Source of the DNA: Variovorax sp. J22G73
GTDB taxonomy: Bacteria; Pseudomonadota; Gammaproteobacteria; Burkholderiales; Burkholderiaceae_C
Reading direction: 5' to 3'
DNA: 64,000 bases
Assembly (NCBI RefSeq): GCF_030317035.1
Contig: NZ_JASZYK010000001.1
Span: forward strand, 1,488,001 to 1,552,000
The notes under the pieces are model-generated. The model was not told the origin of the DNA, made no database searches, and was given only the letters and a program-made list of their open reading frames with translations. The translations under genes were made by a program, and so were the position numbers. Numbering within the stretch: position 1 is the stretch's first letter; each line of letters begins with the position of its first letter. Of the stretch, positions 18,470 through 32,531 are shown piece by piece.

Positions 18470-20905
18470 ATGAACAAAAACTTCAGTCGCTTTCGCCTGC
18501 GTAGCGTTGCCGCGGTGGTTGTCAGTGCGCTCGCAGCCACTGCAGCCTGGGCCGTCGAGCCTTTCACGGTGCGCGACATTCGCGTCGAAGGCCTGCAACG
18601 CGTCGAAGCCGGCACGATCTTCGCATCGCTGCCGCTGCGCGTGGGCGATACCTACAGCGACGAGCGCGGTTCGGCCGCGATCCGTGCGCTGTTCGACCTG
18701 GGGTTGTTCAAGGACGTGCGCATCGACGTGAACGGCAATGTGCTGGTGGTCATCGTCGAAGAGCGCCCGACCATCGCCGACGTCGATTTCGTCGGCACCA
18801 AGGAATTCGACAAGGCTGCGCTGCAGAAAGCTCTGCGCGAAGTCGGCCTGACCGATGGCCGTCCTTACGACAAGGCGCTGGCCGACCGCGCCGAGCAAGA
18901 GCTCAAGCGCCAGTATGTGAGCCGCAGCCTTTACAACGCGCAGGTCGTGACCACGGTCACGCCCATCGAGCGCAACCGCGTCAACCTGACGTTCACGGTC
19001 ACCGAAGGCGAGTCGGCCCGCATCCGCGAAGTGCATGTGGTCGGCAACAAGGCCTTCAGCGAATCGACCCTGCTGAGCCTGTTCGACCAGGACAGCGGCG
19101 GCTTCATGAGCTGGTACACCAAGTCGAACCAGTATTCGCGCGCCAAGCTCAACGCCGACCTCGAAACGCTGCGCTCGTACTACATCACCCGCGGTTACCT
19201 CGAGTTCCGCATCGATTCGACCCAGGTCGCCATCTCGCCGGACCGCAAGGACCTGACGGTGACGGTCAACATCACCGAAGGCGAGAAGTTCGTGGTGTCG
19301 AGCGTCAAGCTCGACGGCAACTACCTCGGCCGTGACGACGAGTTCAAGTCGCTCATCACCATCAAGCCCGGCGAGGCCTACAACGGCGACCAGGTCACCG
19401 AGACCACCAAGGCCTTCAACGACTATTTCGGCACCTTCGGCTACGCCTTCGCTCGCGTGCAGGCGCGTCCGGAGATCGACCGTGTCAACAACCGCGTGGC
19501 ACTCACGCTGCAAGCCGAACCTGCACGCCGCGTGTACGTGCGCAAGGTTTCGGTCGGCGGCAACAACAAGACCCGCGACGAAGTCATTCGCCGCGAGTTC
19601 CGCCAGTTCGAAGCCTCCTGGTACGACGGCGACAAGATCAAGCTGTCGCGCGACCGCGTGGACCGCCTGGGCTTCTTCACCGAAGTGAATGTCGATACGC
19701 AGGAAGTCCCCGGCTCGCCCGACCAGGTCGACCTGACTGTCAACGTGACCGAAAAGCCCACCGGCAGCCTGCAGTTGGGCGCCGGTTACTCGAGCGCTGA
19801 AAAGGTTGCGCTGACCTTCGGTATCTCGCAGGAAAACGTGTTCGGCTCGGGCAACTTCCTGGGCGTGCAGGTCAACACCAGCAAGTACAACCGCACGCTG
19901 TCGCTGACCACCACCGACCCGTATTTCACGCAGGACGGCATCTCGCGCACGATCAGCCTGTACCACACCACCACGCGCCCTTATTCCTCGTCGATCGACG
20001 GCGACTACAAGCTGGTGAACCAGGGCGGGTCGATCCGCTTTGGTGTGCCGTTCAGCGAAATCGACACGGTGTTCTTCGGCATCGGCCTCGAGCGCTACGC
20101 GTTCGACGCGAACAGCGCAACTGCCTTCTCCGGCCTGACCACGCCACCTTCGTACCTGCGGTACTTCCAATGCCAGAAGGACCCGACCGGCATCCTGGTG
20201 ATCGGTTGCGACCAGAAGAGCGTCTGGGGCGTTCCTTTGAGCATCGGCTGGGGCCGCGACAACCGCGACAGCGCGTTGATTCCGACCACTGGCCGCCTGC
20301 AACGCGCCAACCTCGAAGTGGGTGCGGCCGGCGACATGAAGTACGTCAAGACGAACTACCAGTACCAGCAGTTCTTCGCGATCAACAAGCAGTACACCTT
20401 CTCGATCAACGGCGAAGTTGGCTATGCCAAGGCGCTGGGCGGCAAGGTCTACCCGATCTTCAAGAACTTCTACGCGGGTGGCCTGGGCTCGATCCGTGGC
20501 TTCGAGCAGAACTCGCTGGGTCCGCGCGACGTGCCGCTGTTCGGCCAGACCGAAGGCGCGGCCATCGGCGGTACCAAGAAGGCGATTTTCAACGCCGAGC
20601 TGAGCACGCCGTTCCCGGGCGCCGGCAACGACCGCACGCTGCGGCTGTACGGCTTCTTCGACGTCGGCAACGTCTTCGGTTCGCGCTCGGCCGGTTCGAC
20701 CGACGAGCAATGGAAGGCTGAGAAGAAGCTGCGCGCATCGGTCGGCCTGGGCGTCAGCTGGATCTCGCCGCTGGGCCCGCTGCGCCTGGCCTATGCCTTC
20801 CCCATCAAGTCCCAGAAGGAAGTGACAGACCCGAGCACCGGGTTCATCACCATCCCCAAGGATAGAATCCAGCGCCTCCAATTCCAGATCGGAACGTCTT
20901 TCTAA
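18470..20905 (+). CDS. bamA: outer membrane protein assembly factor BamA
   Basis: Central subunit of the BAM complex that inserts beta-barrel proteins. A signal peptide ends at ATAAWA-VEPF (about residue 28), then five POTRA domains run to about residue 430, then a 16-strand barrel with the conserved GSIRGFEQNSLGPRD in loop 6 and a C-terminal phenylalanine (QIGTSF). Total length is 811 residues. It lies between rseP and skp and abuts skp with no gap. Confidence 0.98.
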   Translation: MNKNFSRFRLRSVAAVVVSALAATAAWAVEPFTVRDIRVEGLQRVEAGTIFASLPLRVGDTYSDERGSAAIRALFDLGLFKDVRIDVNGNVLVVIVEERPTIADVDFVGTKEFDKAALQKALREVGLTDGRPYDKALADRAEQELKRQYVSRSLYNAQVVTTVTPIERNRVNLTFTVTEGESARIREVHVVGNKAFSESTLLSLFDQDSGGFMSWYTKSNQYSRAKLNADLETLRSYYITRGYLEFRIDSTQVAISPDRKDLTVTVNITEGEKFVVSSVKLDGNYLGRDDEFKSLITIKPGEAYNGDQVTETTKAFNDYFGTFGYAFARVQARPEIDRVNNRVALTLQAEPARRVYVRKVSVGGNNKTRDEVIRREFRQFEASWYDGDKIKLSRDRVDRLGFFTEVNVDTQEVPGSPDQVDLTVNVTEKPTGSLQLGAGYSSAEKVALTFGISQENVFGSGNFLGVQVNTSKYNRTLSLTTTDPYFTQDGISRTISLYHTTTRPYSSSIDGDYKLVNQGGSIRFGVPFSEIDTVFFGIGLERYAFDANSATAFSGLTTPPSYLRYFQCQKDPTGILVIGCDQKSVWGVPLSIGWGRDNRDSALIPTTGRLQRANLEVGAAGDMKYVKTNYQYQQFFAINKQYTFSINGEVGYAKALGGKVYPIFKNFYAGGLGSIRGFEQNSLGPRDVPLFGQTEGAAIGGTKKAIFNAELSTPFPGAGNDRTLRLYGFFDVGNVFGSRSAGSTDEQWKAEKKLRASVGLGVSWISPLGPLRLAYAFPIKSQKEVTDPSTGFITIPKDRIQRLQFQIGTSF

Positions 20906-21457
20906 ATGAAGCATTTGATTCGCGCCGCGGCCGGCGCGTTGTTGATTCCCGCAGCGCTGTTCGTTGCTGCGCCCGCCCAGGCGCAAGCACAGGAAACCTT
21001 TCGCATCGGTTTCGTGAATCCGGACCGCGTGCTGCGAGAGGCACAACCGGCCAAGGCCGCCCAGGCCAAGCTCGAAGCCGAGTTCCTGAAGCGCGAAAAA
21101 GACCTGACCGGCCAGGGCGATGCACTGAAGGCCGCGTCCGAGAAGTTCGAGCGCGAAGCGCCGACCCTGTCGGAAAGCCAGCGCGTCACTCGCCAGCGTG
21201 CGCTGGTCGACCAGGACCGCGACTTCCAACGCAAGCGCCGTGAGTTCCAAGAAGACCTGAACGCGCGGAAGAACGAAGAGCTGCAGCAGGTCTACGAGCG
21301 AGCCAACCGCGTGGTCAAGCAGGTGGCCGAGGCCGAAAAGTACGATGCCATCCTCCAGGAGGCCATCTACATCAACCCGAAGCACGACATCACCGACAAG
21401 GTGATCAAGGCGCTGAACGCGTCGGTCAGCTCTTCTGCGCCTGCGGCTGGCAAGTAA
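20906..21457 (+). CDS. skp: periplasmic chaperone Skp/OmpH
   Basis: Trimeric periplasmic chaperone that holds unfolded outer-membrane proteins on the way to BamA. A signal peptide ends near [22 protein letters not shown] starts the body, and residues 55-150 form the long charged coiled-coil tentacles. 183 residues. The ATG follows the bamA stop directly (TAAATG), so the pair is almost certainly cotranscribed and translationally coupled. Confidence 0.95.
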   Translation: MKHLIRAAAGALLIPAALFVAAPAQAQAQETFRIGFVNPDRVLREAQPAKAAQAKLEAEFLKREKDLTGQGDALKAASEKFEREAPTLSESQRVTRQRALVDQDRDFQRKRREFQEDLNARKNEELQQVYERANRVVKQVAEAEKYDAILQEAIYINPKHDITDKVIKALNASVSSSAPAAGK

Positions 21458-21471
21458 CGCCGGGAGCCGGC

Positions 21472-22449
21472 GTGTCATTGCAGCTTGGAGCCATCGTTGA
21501 CGCCCTCGGGGGCGAGCTTCATGGCGATAGGGCGCTGTCCATCGCGCGGCTTGCGCCGCTGCAGAATGCACAGCCCGATGCGCTCAGTTTCCTGAGCCAT
21601 CCCAAATACCAGCAAGAGCTCGCGGCCTCGAAAGCCGCCTGTGTCATCGTGTCGCCCGCCATGCGCGAAGCTGCCGAGGCCCGCGGGGCGTTCATCGTCA
21701 CGCCCAATCCTTATTTCTACTTTGCCCGCCTGACACAGCTCTGGAAGGCGAACCACGCGCGTCCGGATGCAGACCTGGTGCACACGAGCGCGGTGATCCA
21801 TCCCGAGGCACACGTCGACCCGACGGCGCGCATCGGCGCGCTGTGCGTGGTGGAGCGGGGCGCACGCATCGGCGCGGGCACCGTGCTGAAGTCGCGTGTA
21901 ACGGTCAGCGAAGACTGCACCCTTGGCGAGCGCTGCTTGCTGCATCCCGGCGTGGTCATCGGCGCTGACGGCTTCGGCCTGGCGCTGCACGAGGGGCAGT
22001 GGGTCAAGATCGAGCAACTGGGCGCGGTGCGCATCGGCAACGACGTCGAAATCGGTGCCAACACCTGCATCGACCGCGGCGCGCTCGACGACACGGTCAT
22101 CGAAGACGGCGTGAAGCTCGACAACCTGATCCAGATCGGCCACAACGTGCGCGTCGGCAAGAACACCGCCATGGCGGGGTGCGTCGGCGTGGCCGGCAGC
22201 GCCACCATCGGCGCCAACTGCACTTTCGGTGGCGGTGCCATCGTGCTGGGCCATCTGACGGTGGCCGACGGCGTGCACGTGTCCGCCGCCACGACGGTTA
22301 CCCGTTCGATCCACAAGGCCGGGCAGTACACCGGCATGTTTCCCATCGATGACAATGTGAACTGGGAAAAAAATGCGGCAACGCTCAAGCAGTTGCACAG
22401 CCTGCGCGAACGACTGAAGGCGCTGGAGAAGGCTCCCTCGAAAAAATGA
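21472..22449 (+). CDS. lpxD: UDP-3-O-(3-hydroxyacyl)glucosamine N-acyltransferase
   Basis: Third step of lipid A synthesis, adding the N-linked 3-hydroxyacyl chain. The N-terminal uridine-binding domain is followed by a left-handed beta helix of hexapeptide repeats, with the catalytic histidine in [14 protein letters not shown]. 325 residues. Start is GTG at 21472 with CGGGAG upstream. The stop codon overlaps the ATG of fabZ (ATGA). Confidence 0.98.
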   Translation: MSLQLGAIVDALGGELHGDRALSIARLAPLQNAQPDALSFLSHPKYQQELAASKAACVIVSPAMREAAEARGAFIVTPNPYFYFARLTQLWKANHARPDADLVHTSAVIHPEAHVDPTARIGALCVVERGARIGAGTVLKSRVTVSEDCTLGERCLLHPGVVIGADGFGLALHEGQWVKIEQLGAVRIGNDVEIGANTCIDRGALDDTVIEDGVKLDNLIQIGHNVRVGKNTAMAGCVGVAGSATIGANCTFGGGAIVLGHLTVADGVHVSAATTVTRSIHKAGQYTGMFPIDDNVNWEKNAATLKQLHSLRERLKALEKAPSKK

Positions 22450-22931
22450 CGACGATGCAGGAACAGAACATCATGACAAAGCCAGCGATAGCGCTCGATA
22501 TCCACCAAATCCTCAAGCTGCTGCCCCACCGCTACCCGTTCCTGCTGGTGGACCGTGTGCTCGACATGGAAAAGGGCAAGCGCATCACGGCGCTGAAGAA
22601 CGTGACCATGAACGAGCCGTTCTTCAACGGCCACTTCCCGCACCGTCCGGTGATGCCGGGCGTGCTGATGCTCGAGGCAATGGCCCAGGCCGCTGCCTTG
22701 CTGTCGTTCCATTCGCTGGACATCGTGCCCGACGACAACACGGTCTATTACTTCGCCGCCATCGATGGCGCGCGTTTCAAGCGGCCTGTGGAACCCGGCG
22801 ACCAGCTGACGCTCGAAGTCGAGATCGAACGCATGAAAGCGGGCATCTCGAAATTCAAGGGCCGGGCCCTGGTTGGCAGCGAACTCGCTTGCGAAGCGAC
22901 GCTGATGTGCGCGATGCGCCAGATCAACTGA
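22446..22931 (+). CDS. fabZ: 3-hydroxyacyl-ACP dehydratase FabZ
   Basis: Hot-dog fold dehydratase of fatty acid elongation, competing with LpxA and LpxD for 3-hydroxyacyl-ACP. The catalytic pair is H63 in [12 protein letters not shown] and E77 in LMLEAMAQ. With the ATG at 22446 it has 161 residues, about ten more than usual; ATG at 22473 would give 152 and is a reasonable alternative. The 22446 start overlaps the lpxD stop. Confidence 0.97.
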   Translation: MTTMQEQNIMTKPAIALDIHQILKLLPHRYPFLLVDRVLDMEKGKRITALKNVTMNEPFFNGHFPHRPVMPGVLMLEAMAQAAALLSFHSLDIVPDDNTVYYFAAIDGARFKRPVEPGDQLTLEVEIERMKAGISKFKGRALVGSELACEATLMCAMRQIN

Positions 22932-22954
22932 TCCGGCCGCACTCACCACAAGGC

Positions 22955-23743
22955 ATGACCCAGGTTCATTCGACAGCACTCGTCGACCCCCAGGCCGAAC
23001 TCGACGCCTCGGTGTCGGTCGGCCCCTATACCGTGATCGGCCCGCATGTGCGGGTGGGCGCGGGCACCACCATCGGCGCGCACTGCGTGATCGAAGGGCG
23101 TACGACCATCGGGCGCGACAACCGAATCTTCCAGTTTTCGTCGCTTGGCGCGATTCCGCAAGACAAGAAGTACGCCGGTGAGCCGACCGAACTGGTCATC
23201 GGCGACCGCAACGTGATCCGTGAGTTCTGCACCTTCAACCTCGGCGTGCCGGGGGCGGGCGGCGTGACGCGCGTGGGCAACGACAACTGGATCATGGCGT
23301 ACACGCACATCGCGCACGACTGCCATGTCGACAACCACACCACGCTGGCCAACAACACCACGCTGGCCGGCCATGTGCACCTGGGCGACTGGGTGACGGT
23401 GGGCGGGCTCACCGGCATCCACCAGTTCGTCTCGGTCGGCGCGCATGCCATGGTCGGTTTCGCCAGCGCGGTGTCGCAGGACGTGCCCCCCTTCATGCTC
23501 GTCGACGGCAACCCGCTCGCGGTACGCGGCTTCAACGTGGTCGGCCTGCGCCGGCGCGATTTCTCGGCGCAGCGGCTCGCGGCCGTGAAGCAGATGCACC
23601 GCCTGCTGTACCGCCAGGGCAAGACGCTGGACGAAGCGCGCGCCGGCATTGCCGCGCTCGCAACCGACATGCCCGAAGCCGCTGGCGACATCGCGCTGAT
23701 GGACGCTTTCCTCGCCAGTTCGACGCGCGGCATCGCGCGTTGA
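22955..23743 (+). CDS. lpxA: acyl-ACP--UDP-N-acetylglucosamine O-acyltransferase
   Basis: First committed step of lipid A synthesis. A left-handed beta helix built of hexapeptide repeats fills residues 1-190 ([20 protein letters not shown] and onward), with the active-site histidine region [16 protein letters not shown] at 119-134. 262 residues, the same as E. coli LpxA. Spacing of 23 bases from fabZ and one base to lpxB supports one operon. Confidence 0.98.
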   Translation: MTQVHSTALVDPQAELDASVSVGPYTVIGPHVRVGAGTTIGAHCVIEGRTTIGRDNRIFQFSSLGAIPQDKKYAGEPTELVIGDRNVIREFCTFNLGVPGAGGVTRVGNDNWIMAYTHIAHDCHVDNHTTLANNTTLAGHVHLGDWVTVGGLTGIHQFVSVGAHAMVGFASAVSQDVPPFMLVDGNPLAVRGFNVVGLRRRDFSAQRLAAVKQMHRLLYRQGKTLDEARAGIAALATDMPEAAGDIALMDAFLASSTRGIAR

Positions 23744-23744
23744 C

Positions 23745-24902
23745 GTGACGGCGATGCAGCAAGACGGACAGCGGCGGTTCGCGCTGGTCGCGGGCGAAGC
23801 GTCCGGCGACCTGCTCGCCGGGCTGCTGCTCGATGGGCTGCAGGCCCGCTGGCCCGGACTCGAAACCGTGGGCATCGGCGGCCCGCGCATGCTGGCCCAT
23901 GGTCTGCAGAGCTGGTGGCCGCAAGAAAAACTTGCCGTGCGCGGCTACGTCGAGGTGCTGCGGCACTACGCCGAGATCGCCGGCATCCGCCGCCAGCTCA
24001 AGGCGCGGCTGCTGCGCGAATGGCCGGAGCTGTTCATCGGCGTCGACGCGCCCGATTTCAATCTCGATCTCGAAGCCGGCCTGCGCAGCCGTGGCATGAA
24101 GACGGTGCATTTCATTTGCCCGTCGGTCTGGGCATGGCGGCCGGAGCGCATCGAAAAAGTCCGTGCCGCGGCCGACCATGTGCTGTGCATCTTTCCGTTC
24201 GAACCGGCGTTGCTGGCCGAGCACGGCGTGGCGGGCAGCTATGTGGGCCATCCGCTGGCCAACGTGATTCCGATGACGCCCGACCGCGCCGGCGCACGCG
24301 CCGCAATCGGCCTGGCGCCCGATGCCCAGGTCGTCGCCTTGCTGCCCGGCAGCCGACGCTCCGAAGTGCGCTACCTGGCTGCGCGCTTCTTCGCGGCTGC
24401 CGCGCTCATGCACAAGCAGCGCCCGGGCATCCAGTTCGTCGCGCCCCTCATTCCGAGCCTGCGCGCCGAAGTCGAAGCGCTGCTGCAAGCCAGCGGCATG
24501 GCGGGCCAGGTCAAATTGCTCGATGGCCAGTCGCACACCGCGCTGGCCGCCTGCGACGCCACATTGATCGCCAGCGGCACCGCCACGCTCGAGGCCGCGC
24601 TGTTCAAGCGGCCGATGGTCATCGCCTACAACATGAACGCGCTGTCGTGGCGCCTCATGCAGCGCAAGCAGCTTCAGCCCTGGGTGGGGCTGCCGAATAT
24701 TTTGTGCCGCGACTTCGTGGTGCCCGAGCTGTTGCAGGAAGCCGCGTCGCCCGAGGCGCTGGCCCAGGCCACGCTGGCCTGGCTCGACGCCCCCGAGAAG
24801 ACGCTGGCCCTGCAACAAAGATTTTCAGAGCTGCATGTGCAATTGCAGCGCGATACGCCGACACTTTGCGCCGATGCGATCCAGAAAGTTCTTGAAGGCT
24901 GA
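23745..24902 (+). CDS. lpxB: lipid-A-disaccharide synthase
   Basis: GT19 glycosyltransferase that joins UDP-2,3-diacylglucosamine and lipid X. The N-terminal [13 protein letters not shown] motif, [13 protein letters not shown], and the C-terminal [20 protein letters not shown] are family signatures. The GTG at 23745 gives 385 residues; ATG at 23754, three codons in, is equally possible. The 3' end overlaps the likely rnhB start. Confidence 0.97.
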   Translation: MTAMQQDGQRRFALVAGEASGDLLAGLLLDGLQARWPGLETVGIGGPRMLAHGLQSWWPQEKLAVRGYVEVLRHYAEIAGIRRQLKARLLREWPELFIGVDAPDFNLDLEAGLRSRGMKTVHFICPSVWAWRPERIEKVRAAADHVLCIFPFEPALLAEHGVAGSYVGHPLANVIPMTPDRAGARAAIGLAPDAQVVALLPGSRRSEVRYLAARFFAAAALMHKQRPGIQFVAPLIPSLRAEVEALLQASGMAGQVKLLDGQSHTALAACDATLIASGTATLEAALFKRPMVIAYNMNALSWRLMQRKQLQPWVGLPNILCRDFVVPELLQEAASPEALAQATLAWLDAPEKTLALQQRFSELHVQLQRDTPTLCADAIQKVLEG

Positions 24903-25623
24903 GCAGGCCCCGCTGGTGTGGGACGCGCCCGGCTTGATGGCGGGCGTCGACGAGGCCGGCCGCGGGCCGCTGGCCGGCCCTGTGGTCGCCGCCGCCGTCA
25001 TCCTGGACGACCTGCGGCCCATCCGCGGGCTGGCCGACTCCAAGACCCTGACCGCCCTGCAGCGAGAGCGCCTGCACGACCAGATCCTGGCCAAGGCGCT
25101 GTGCTGCTCCATCGCGCAGGCCACGGTCGAAGAAATCGACACGCACAACATCCTGCAGGCCACCATGCTCGCGATGCGTCGCGCGGTCGAAGGCTTGCGG
25201 CTGAAGCCCGTGAAGGTGCTGGTCGACGGCAACCGCCTGCCCACGCTCGACGTGCTGGCCGAGGCCATCGTCAAGGGCGATGCGCGGGTCAAGGCGATTT
25301 CCGCCGCGTCGATCCTGGCCAAGGTGCACCGCGACCGACTCTGCGAGCAGCTGCATACCGAATTTCCGCACTACGGTTTTGCCGGCCACAAGGGCTACGG
25401 CACGCCGGAACACCTGGAGGCGCTGCAGCGCCACGGCGCCTGCGTGCACCACCGCCGGTCTTTCAGTCCGGTGGCGGCGGCGCTGGCGCGCACCGGTGGC
25501 GTGCTGAACGTGATGCTGCCTGTGCAGGTCGTGGACGGCATGAATGGCGTGAGCGGCGTGACTGCGGACATGGTGATCGGCGTCGCCGAGCCCGTGCGGC
25601 TCGACCTGCGCGCGGCGCCTTGA
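24874..25623 (+). CDS. rnhB: ribonuclease HII
   Basis: Removes ribonucleotides from DNA and RNA from RNA-DNA hybrids. The metal site is in [21 protein letters not shown] with further acidic residues in LVDGNRLP and the [19 protein letters not shown] block. I take the ATG at 24874, which overlaps the lpxB end by 29 bases and gives 249 residues. About 40 residues after RRSFSPV form a C-terminal extension ([11 protein letters not shown] to DLRAAP) longer than in E. coli RNase HII. Position after lpxB is conserved in proteobacteria. Confidence 0.95.
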   Translation: MRSRKFLKAEQAPLVWDAPGLMAGVDEAGRGPLAGPVVAAAVILDDLRPIRGLADSKTLTALQRERLHDQILAKALCCSIAQATVEEIDTHNILQATMLAMRRAVEGLRLKPVKVLVDGNRLPTLDVLAEAIVKGDARVKAISAASILAKVHRDRLCEQLHTEFPHYGFAGHKGYGTPEHLEALQRHGACVHHRRSFSPVAAALARTGGVLNVMLPVQVVDGMNGVSGVTADMVIGVAEPVRLDLRAAP

Positions 25624-25636
25624 ACATTCTCTTTCG

Positions 25637-26419
25637 ATGACCTCCGACACCGGCGCGAGCCACATCAGCTCGCGCGACAACCCCTTGCTCAAGGATCTGC
25701 GCAAGCTCGCGCAGGACCCGGGCGCCTACCGCAAGCTGGGCCGGATCTGGCTCGAGGGCGACCACCTCTGCCGCGCGGCGCTGGCACGGGGCGTCAAGCC
25801 TGCGGTGGCCGTGTTTTCGGAGTCTTTCTGGCCGGGTGCGCCGGCCGAGTGGTCGAAGAGTGCCGCCAAGACCGTGGTGGTGAGCGACGACCTGCTGCGC
25901 GGCGTCAGCGGACTCGAGTCGCCTGCGCCCATGGGTTTCGTGCTCGACCTGCCGTCGCGGCCCGAGCTGATTCCCGACGCCCCCAGCGTCGTGCTCGACC
26001 GCCTGCAGGACGCCGGCAATGCCGGCTCCATCCTGCGCAGCGCCGCGGCTTTCGGCTTCACCCAGGTGATCGCGCTCAAGGGCACGGCCGCGCTGTGGGC
26101 GCCCAAGGTGCTGCGCGCGGGCATGGGCGCCCATTTCGGGCTGCGGTTGATCGAGGGCCTGGACGCGGAGGCGCTTGATGCGCTGCAGGTGCCGCTGGTC
26201 GCGACCAGCTCGCACCGTGGCGAGTGGCTGCACAAGGTCGCGCTGCCGTACCCGTGCGCCTGGCTGATGGGCCACGAGGGGCAGGGTGTTTCGGCCGCGC
26301 TGGAGGCCCGGGCGACGCACCACATCCGCATCGCGCAGCCGGGCGGCGAAGAGTCGCTCAACGTGGCCGCCGCCGCGGCCATCTGCTTGCATGCAAGCGG
26401 GGCGGCTCGCCAGGCGTAG
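25637..26419 (+). CDS. TrmH/SpoU family RNA 2'-O-methyltransferase
   Basis: SAM-dependent rRNA or tRNA ribose methyltransferase of the SPOUT superfamily. An N-terminal substrate-binding domain ([22 protein letters not shown]) precedes the knotted catalytic domain with [30 protein letters not shown] and the C-terminal [14 protein letters not shown]. 260 residues. The exact nucleotide modified cannot be told; the arrangement resembles RlmB-like or TsnR-type enzymes. It begins 13 bases after rnhB. Confidence 0.9.
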   Translation: MTSDTGASHISSRDNPLLKDLRKLAQDPGAYRKLGRIWLEGDHLCRAALARGVKPAVAVFSESFWPGAPAEWSKSAAKTVVVSDDLLRGVSGLESPAPMGFVLDLPSRPELIPDAPSVVLDRLQDAGNAGSILRSAAAFGFTQVIALKGTAALWAPKVLRAGMGAHFGLRLIEGLDAEALDALQVPLVATSSHRGEWLHKVALPYPCAWLMGHEGQGVSAALEARATHHIRIAQPGGEESLNVAAAAAICLHASGAARQA

Positions 26420-26537
26420 GCCCACGCGGCAGGTCCGCCAACGGCCAGATTGCCGCTGCGCGCTTGTTGCCGATGCCTTTCACGCATGAACACGTAACGT
26501 TCAGCCCCCTTGCGGCAGGAGGGCGACGCGGCCGAGC

Positions 26538-26661
26538 TACAATCGGGGGCTTACTCGCAATAGCGTCGCCCGGCCGCCTTCAACGCCAAAATCCCCTTAA
26601 GCAGCAGTCCGCAGGCAACGCGCCTGGGGCTCCGGGCGACCGTAACCATTCGGAGAACCCA
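26538..26661 (+). promoter_or_regulatory. carA promoter and leader
   Basis: TACAAT at 26538-26543 is a plausible -10, giving a leader of about 112 bases before carA. No convincing -35 lies at 16-18 bases. I see no clear terminator-antiterminator pair or arginine box, so control by pyrimidines or arginine is not shown by the sequence. Confidence 0.4.
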
Positions 26662-27847
26662 GTGCTTTTGTCTCTCAAGGGAAGTTTCCCGCCCGCCATC
26701 CTGGCGCTCGCAGACGGCACGGTCTTTCAAGGCAATTCGATCGGAGCCGCCGGCTCCACGACCGGCGAGGTGGTGTTCAACACCGCCATGTCCGGTTACC
26801 AGGAAATCCTCACCGACCCGAGCTACTGCCAGCAGATCGTCACCCTGACGTATCCGCACATCGGCAACTACGGCGTCAACGGGGAAGACATCGAAGCCGA
26901 CAAGATCCATGCCGCGGGCCTGATCATCAAGGACCTGCCCCTCGTCGCCTCCAACTTCCGCAAGACCGCCACGCTGAGCGAGTACCTCGTGTCGGGCAAC
27001 ACCGTGGCCATCGCCAACATCGACACCCGCAAGCTCACGCGACACCTGCGCACCCACGGCGCGCAGAACGGTTGCATCCTGGGCCTGGCGCAGGGCGAGA
27101 CCGTGACGCAGGCGTTGATCGACAAGGCCATCGCCGCCGCCAAGGCCGCGCCGAGCATGTCCGGCCTCGACCTGGCCAAGGTGGTGTCGGTCAAGCAGAC
27201 CTACGAATGGACCGAAACCGAGTGGAAGCTCGGCGCGGGCTACGGCGTGCAGATCACGCCTCGGTTCCACGTGGTGGCCTTCGACTACGGCGTCAAGAAG
27301 AACATCCTGCGCATGATCGCCCAGCGCGGCGCGCGCATCACGGTGGTGCCGGCGCAAACGCCCGCGGCCGACGTGCTCAAGCTGAAGCCCGACGGCATCT
27401 TCCTGGCCAACGGCCCTGGCGACCCGGAGCCCTGCAACTACGCCATCAGCGCGGTCAAGGAACTGATCGAGACCGGCATTCCCACCTTCGGCATCTGCCT
27501 GGGCCACCAGATCATGGCGCTGGCCTCGGGCGCGAAGACCTTCAAGATGAAGTTCGGCCACCACGGCGCGAACCATCCGGTGAAAGACCTCGACAACGGC
27601 CGCGTGAGCATCACCAGCCAGAACCACGGCTTCGCGGTCGACGAGAAGTCGCTGCCGGCCAACCTGCGTCCCACCCACATCAGCCTGTTCGACAACACGC
27701 TGCAGGGCCTGGCGCGCACCGACAAGCCCGCGTTCTGCTTCCAGGGCCACCCGGAAGCCTCGCCGGGTCCGCACGACATCGGCTACCTGTTCGATCGCTT
27801 CACGGCACTCATGGAAAAGAACAAGACGGAAAAGACGGAGAACAAGA

Positions 27848-27855
<8 letters not shown>
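26662..27855 (+). CDS. carA: carbamoyl-phosphate synthase small subunit
   Basis: Glutaminase subunit that feeds ammonia to CarB for carbamoyl phosphate (arginine and pyrimidine synthesis). The N-terminal CarA domain has [11 protein letters not shown]; the class I amidotransferase triad is C279 in GICLGHQ, H363 and E365 in [14 protein letters not shown] at 26662 with CGGAG upstream gives 397 residues. Its end overlaps the carB ATG by eight bases. Confidence 0.98.
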
Positions 27856-31102
<3,247 letters not shown>

Positions 31103-31110
31103 GCGCCCCC

Positions 31111-31980
31111 ATGGAAACGCAGCTCGTTGAACTCGGCCTGACGGACTGGGCCGCGGCCACGCCGAACGAGGCGTGGATCGCGGAGCTCGAAGCGGGCAAG
31201 GTGCTGTACTTTCCGCGCCTGGGCTTCGAGCTGCTGCCTGAAGAGCGCAGCCTGCTCACGCCCAGCCTGCTGTCGCCCGACGTGCGCAACATCAGCCTCG
31301 ATGCCAACGGCAAGCTCAAGGGCGCCGTGGGCGACGAGGCGGTGCAGCGCGCGACAGCGGCGATGGTGGGGCGCTTTCGGGCGCAGGCGCAGCAGCTCAT
31401 CCATGGGCTGCTGCCTCACTACACGCCGGCCTTGCGGCTGGCCCCCACCAGCTACCGGCCGGCCCAGGTCGAAACGCGCGTGCAGTCGTGGCGCGCGGAC
31501 GACCGGCGCTTGCACGTCGATGCGTTCCCCTCGCGGCCCAACTACGGCGAACGCATCCTGCGTGTGTTCACGAATGTGAATCCGGAAGGCGCGCCGCGCG
31601 TGTGGCGCGTGGGTGAGCCTTTCGAGGACATCGCCAAGCGCTTTCTGCCGCGCGCCAAGCCCTACGCGCGCTGGCAGGCCAAGCTGCTGCGCGCACTGCG
31701 CGTGACGAAGTCGTTCCGCAGCGAGTACGACCACTTGATGCTGCAGCTGCACGACGGTATGAAGTCGGACATTGCGTACCAGGAAACGTCGCTCCAGGAA
31801 ACCGCGAAATTCCCTCCGGGTTCGGTGTGGGTGTGCTTCTCGGACCAGACCTCGCACGCCGTGATGGCGGGGCAGTACATGCTCGAGCAGACGCTTCATC
31901 TGGCTGCATCGAAGCAATACAATCCCGACTCGAGCCCGCTCGCGATCCTGAGCCGGCTGACCGGACGCACGCTCGTCTGA
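31111..31980 (+). CDS. kdoO: Kdo hydroxylase family protein (Fe(II)/2-oxoglutarate dioxygenase)
   Basis: Matches the KdoO type that hydroxylates C3 of the outer Kdo of lipopolysaccharide to make Ko. The likely iron ligands are H135 and D137 in LHVDAFPSRPNYGERILRV and H249 in CFSDQTSHAVMAGQ, with conserved NVNPEGAPRVWRVGEPFE between. 289 residues, no signal peptide, consistent with an inner-leaflet cytoplasmic-side enzyme. It starts eight bases after carB, so it probably rides on the carAB transcript. The family call is from recognised sequence pattern; activity is inferred. Confidence 0.8.
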   Translation: METQLVELGLTDWAAATPNEAWIAELEAGKVLYFPRLGFELLPEERSLLTPSLLSPDVRNISLDANGKLKGAVGDEAVQRATAAMVGRFRAQAQQLIHGLLPHYTPALRLAPTSYRPAQVETRVQSWRADDRRLHVDAFPSRPNYGERILRVFTNVNPEGAPRVWRVGEPFEDIAKRFLPRAKPYARWQAKLLRALRVTKSFRSEYDHLMLQLHDGMKSDIAYQETSLQETAKFPPGSVWVCFSDQTSHAVMAGQYMLEQTLHLAASKQYNPDSSPLAILSRLTGRTLV

Positions 31981-31996
31981 TCCTGTCCCTCACTCG

Positions 31997-32030
31997 ACCG
32001 CCGAACGGCAGCGTTCGGCGGTTTCGCTTT
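31997..32030 (+). terminator. terminator after the carA-carB-kdoO run
   Basis: Perfect 11-pair stem ACCGCCGAACG - GCAG - CGTTCGGCGGT, followed by a weak TTCGCTTTAT tract. It lies just before greA, so read-through or a greA promoter nearby is possible. Confidence 0.7.
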
Positions 32031-32046
32031 ATGGAGAAACAACAAC

Positions 32047-32523
32047 ATGGCAACCGTACCTGTCACCAAGCGCGGCGCTGAAAAACTGCGCGCCGAACTG
32101 CACCAGCTCAAGACGGTGGAGCGTCCCTGGGTCATCAATGCAATTTCCGAAGCACGCGCGCAGGGCGACCTGAGCGAAAACGCCGAGTACGAGGTTGCCA
32201 AGGACCGCCAGGGCTTCATCGAAGGCCGCATCCAGGAAGTCGAAGGCAAGCTGTCGGCCGCGCAGATCATCGACCCGAGCGAGCTCGATGCCGGCGGCAA
32301 GGTGGTGTTCGGCTCGACCGTCGAGCTCGAGGAAGAAGAGTCGGGCGAGGCGGTGAAGTACCAGATCGTCGGCGAGGACGAAGCCGACCTGAAGCTCGGC
32401 CTGATCAACATTTCCAGCCCCATCGCGCGTGCGCTCATCGGCAAGGAAGAGGGCGACACCGCCGAAGTGCAGGCGCCCGGCGGCCTGAAGCGCTACGAAA
32501 TCGTGGCCGTCCGCTACATCTGA
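32047..32523 (+). CDS. greA: transcription elongation factor GreA
   Basis: Rescues backtracked RNA polymerase by stimulating transcript cleavage. The N-terminal coiled coil (LRAELHQLK ... [24 protein letters not shown]) with the two acidic tip residues and the C-terminal FKBP-like domain are complete. 158 residues. GGAG sits 11 bases before the ATG. It follows a hairpin and precedes a DUF4149 gene by eight bases. Confidence 0.98.
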   Translation: MATVPVTKRGAEKLRAELHQLKTVERPWVINAISEARAQGDLSENAEYEVAKDRQGFIEGRIQEVEGKLSAAQIIDPSELDAGGKVVFGSTVELEEEESGEAVKYQIVGEDEADLKLGLINISSPIARALIGKEEGDTAEVQAPGGLKRYEIVAVRYI

Positions 32524-32531
32524 TCCGCTCG

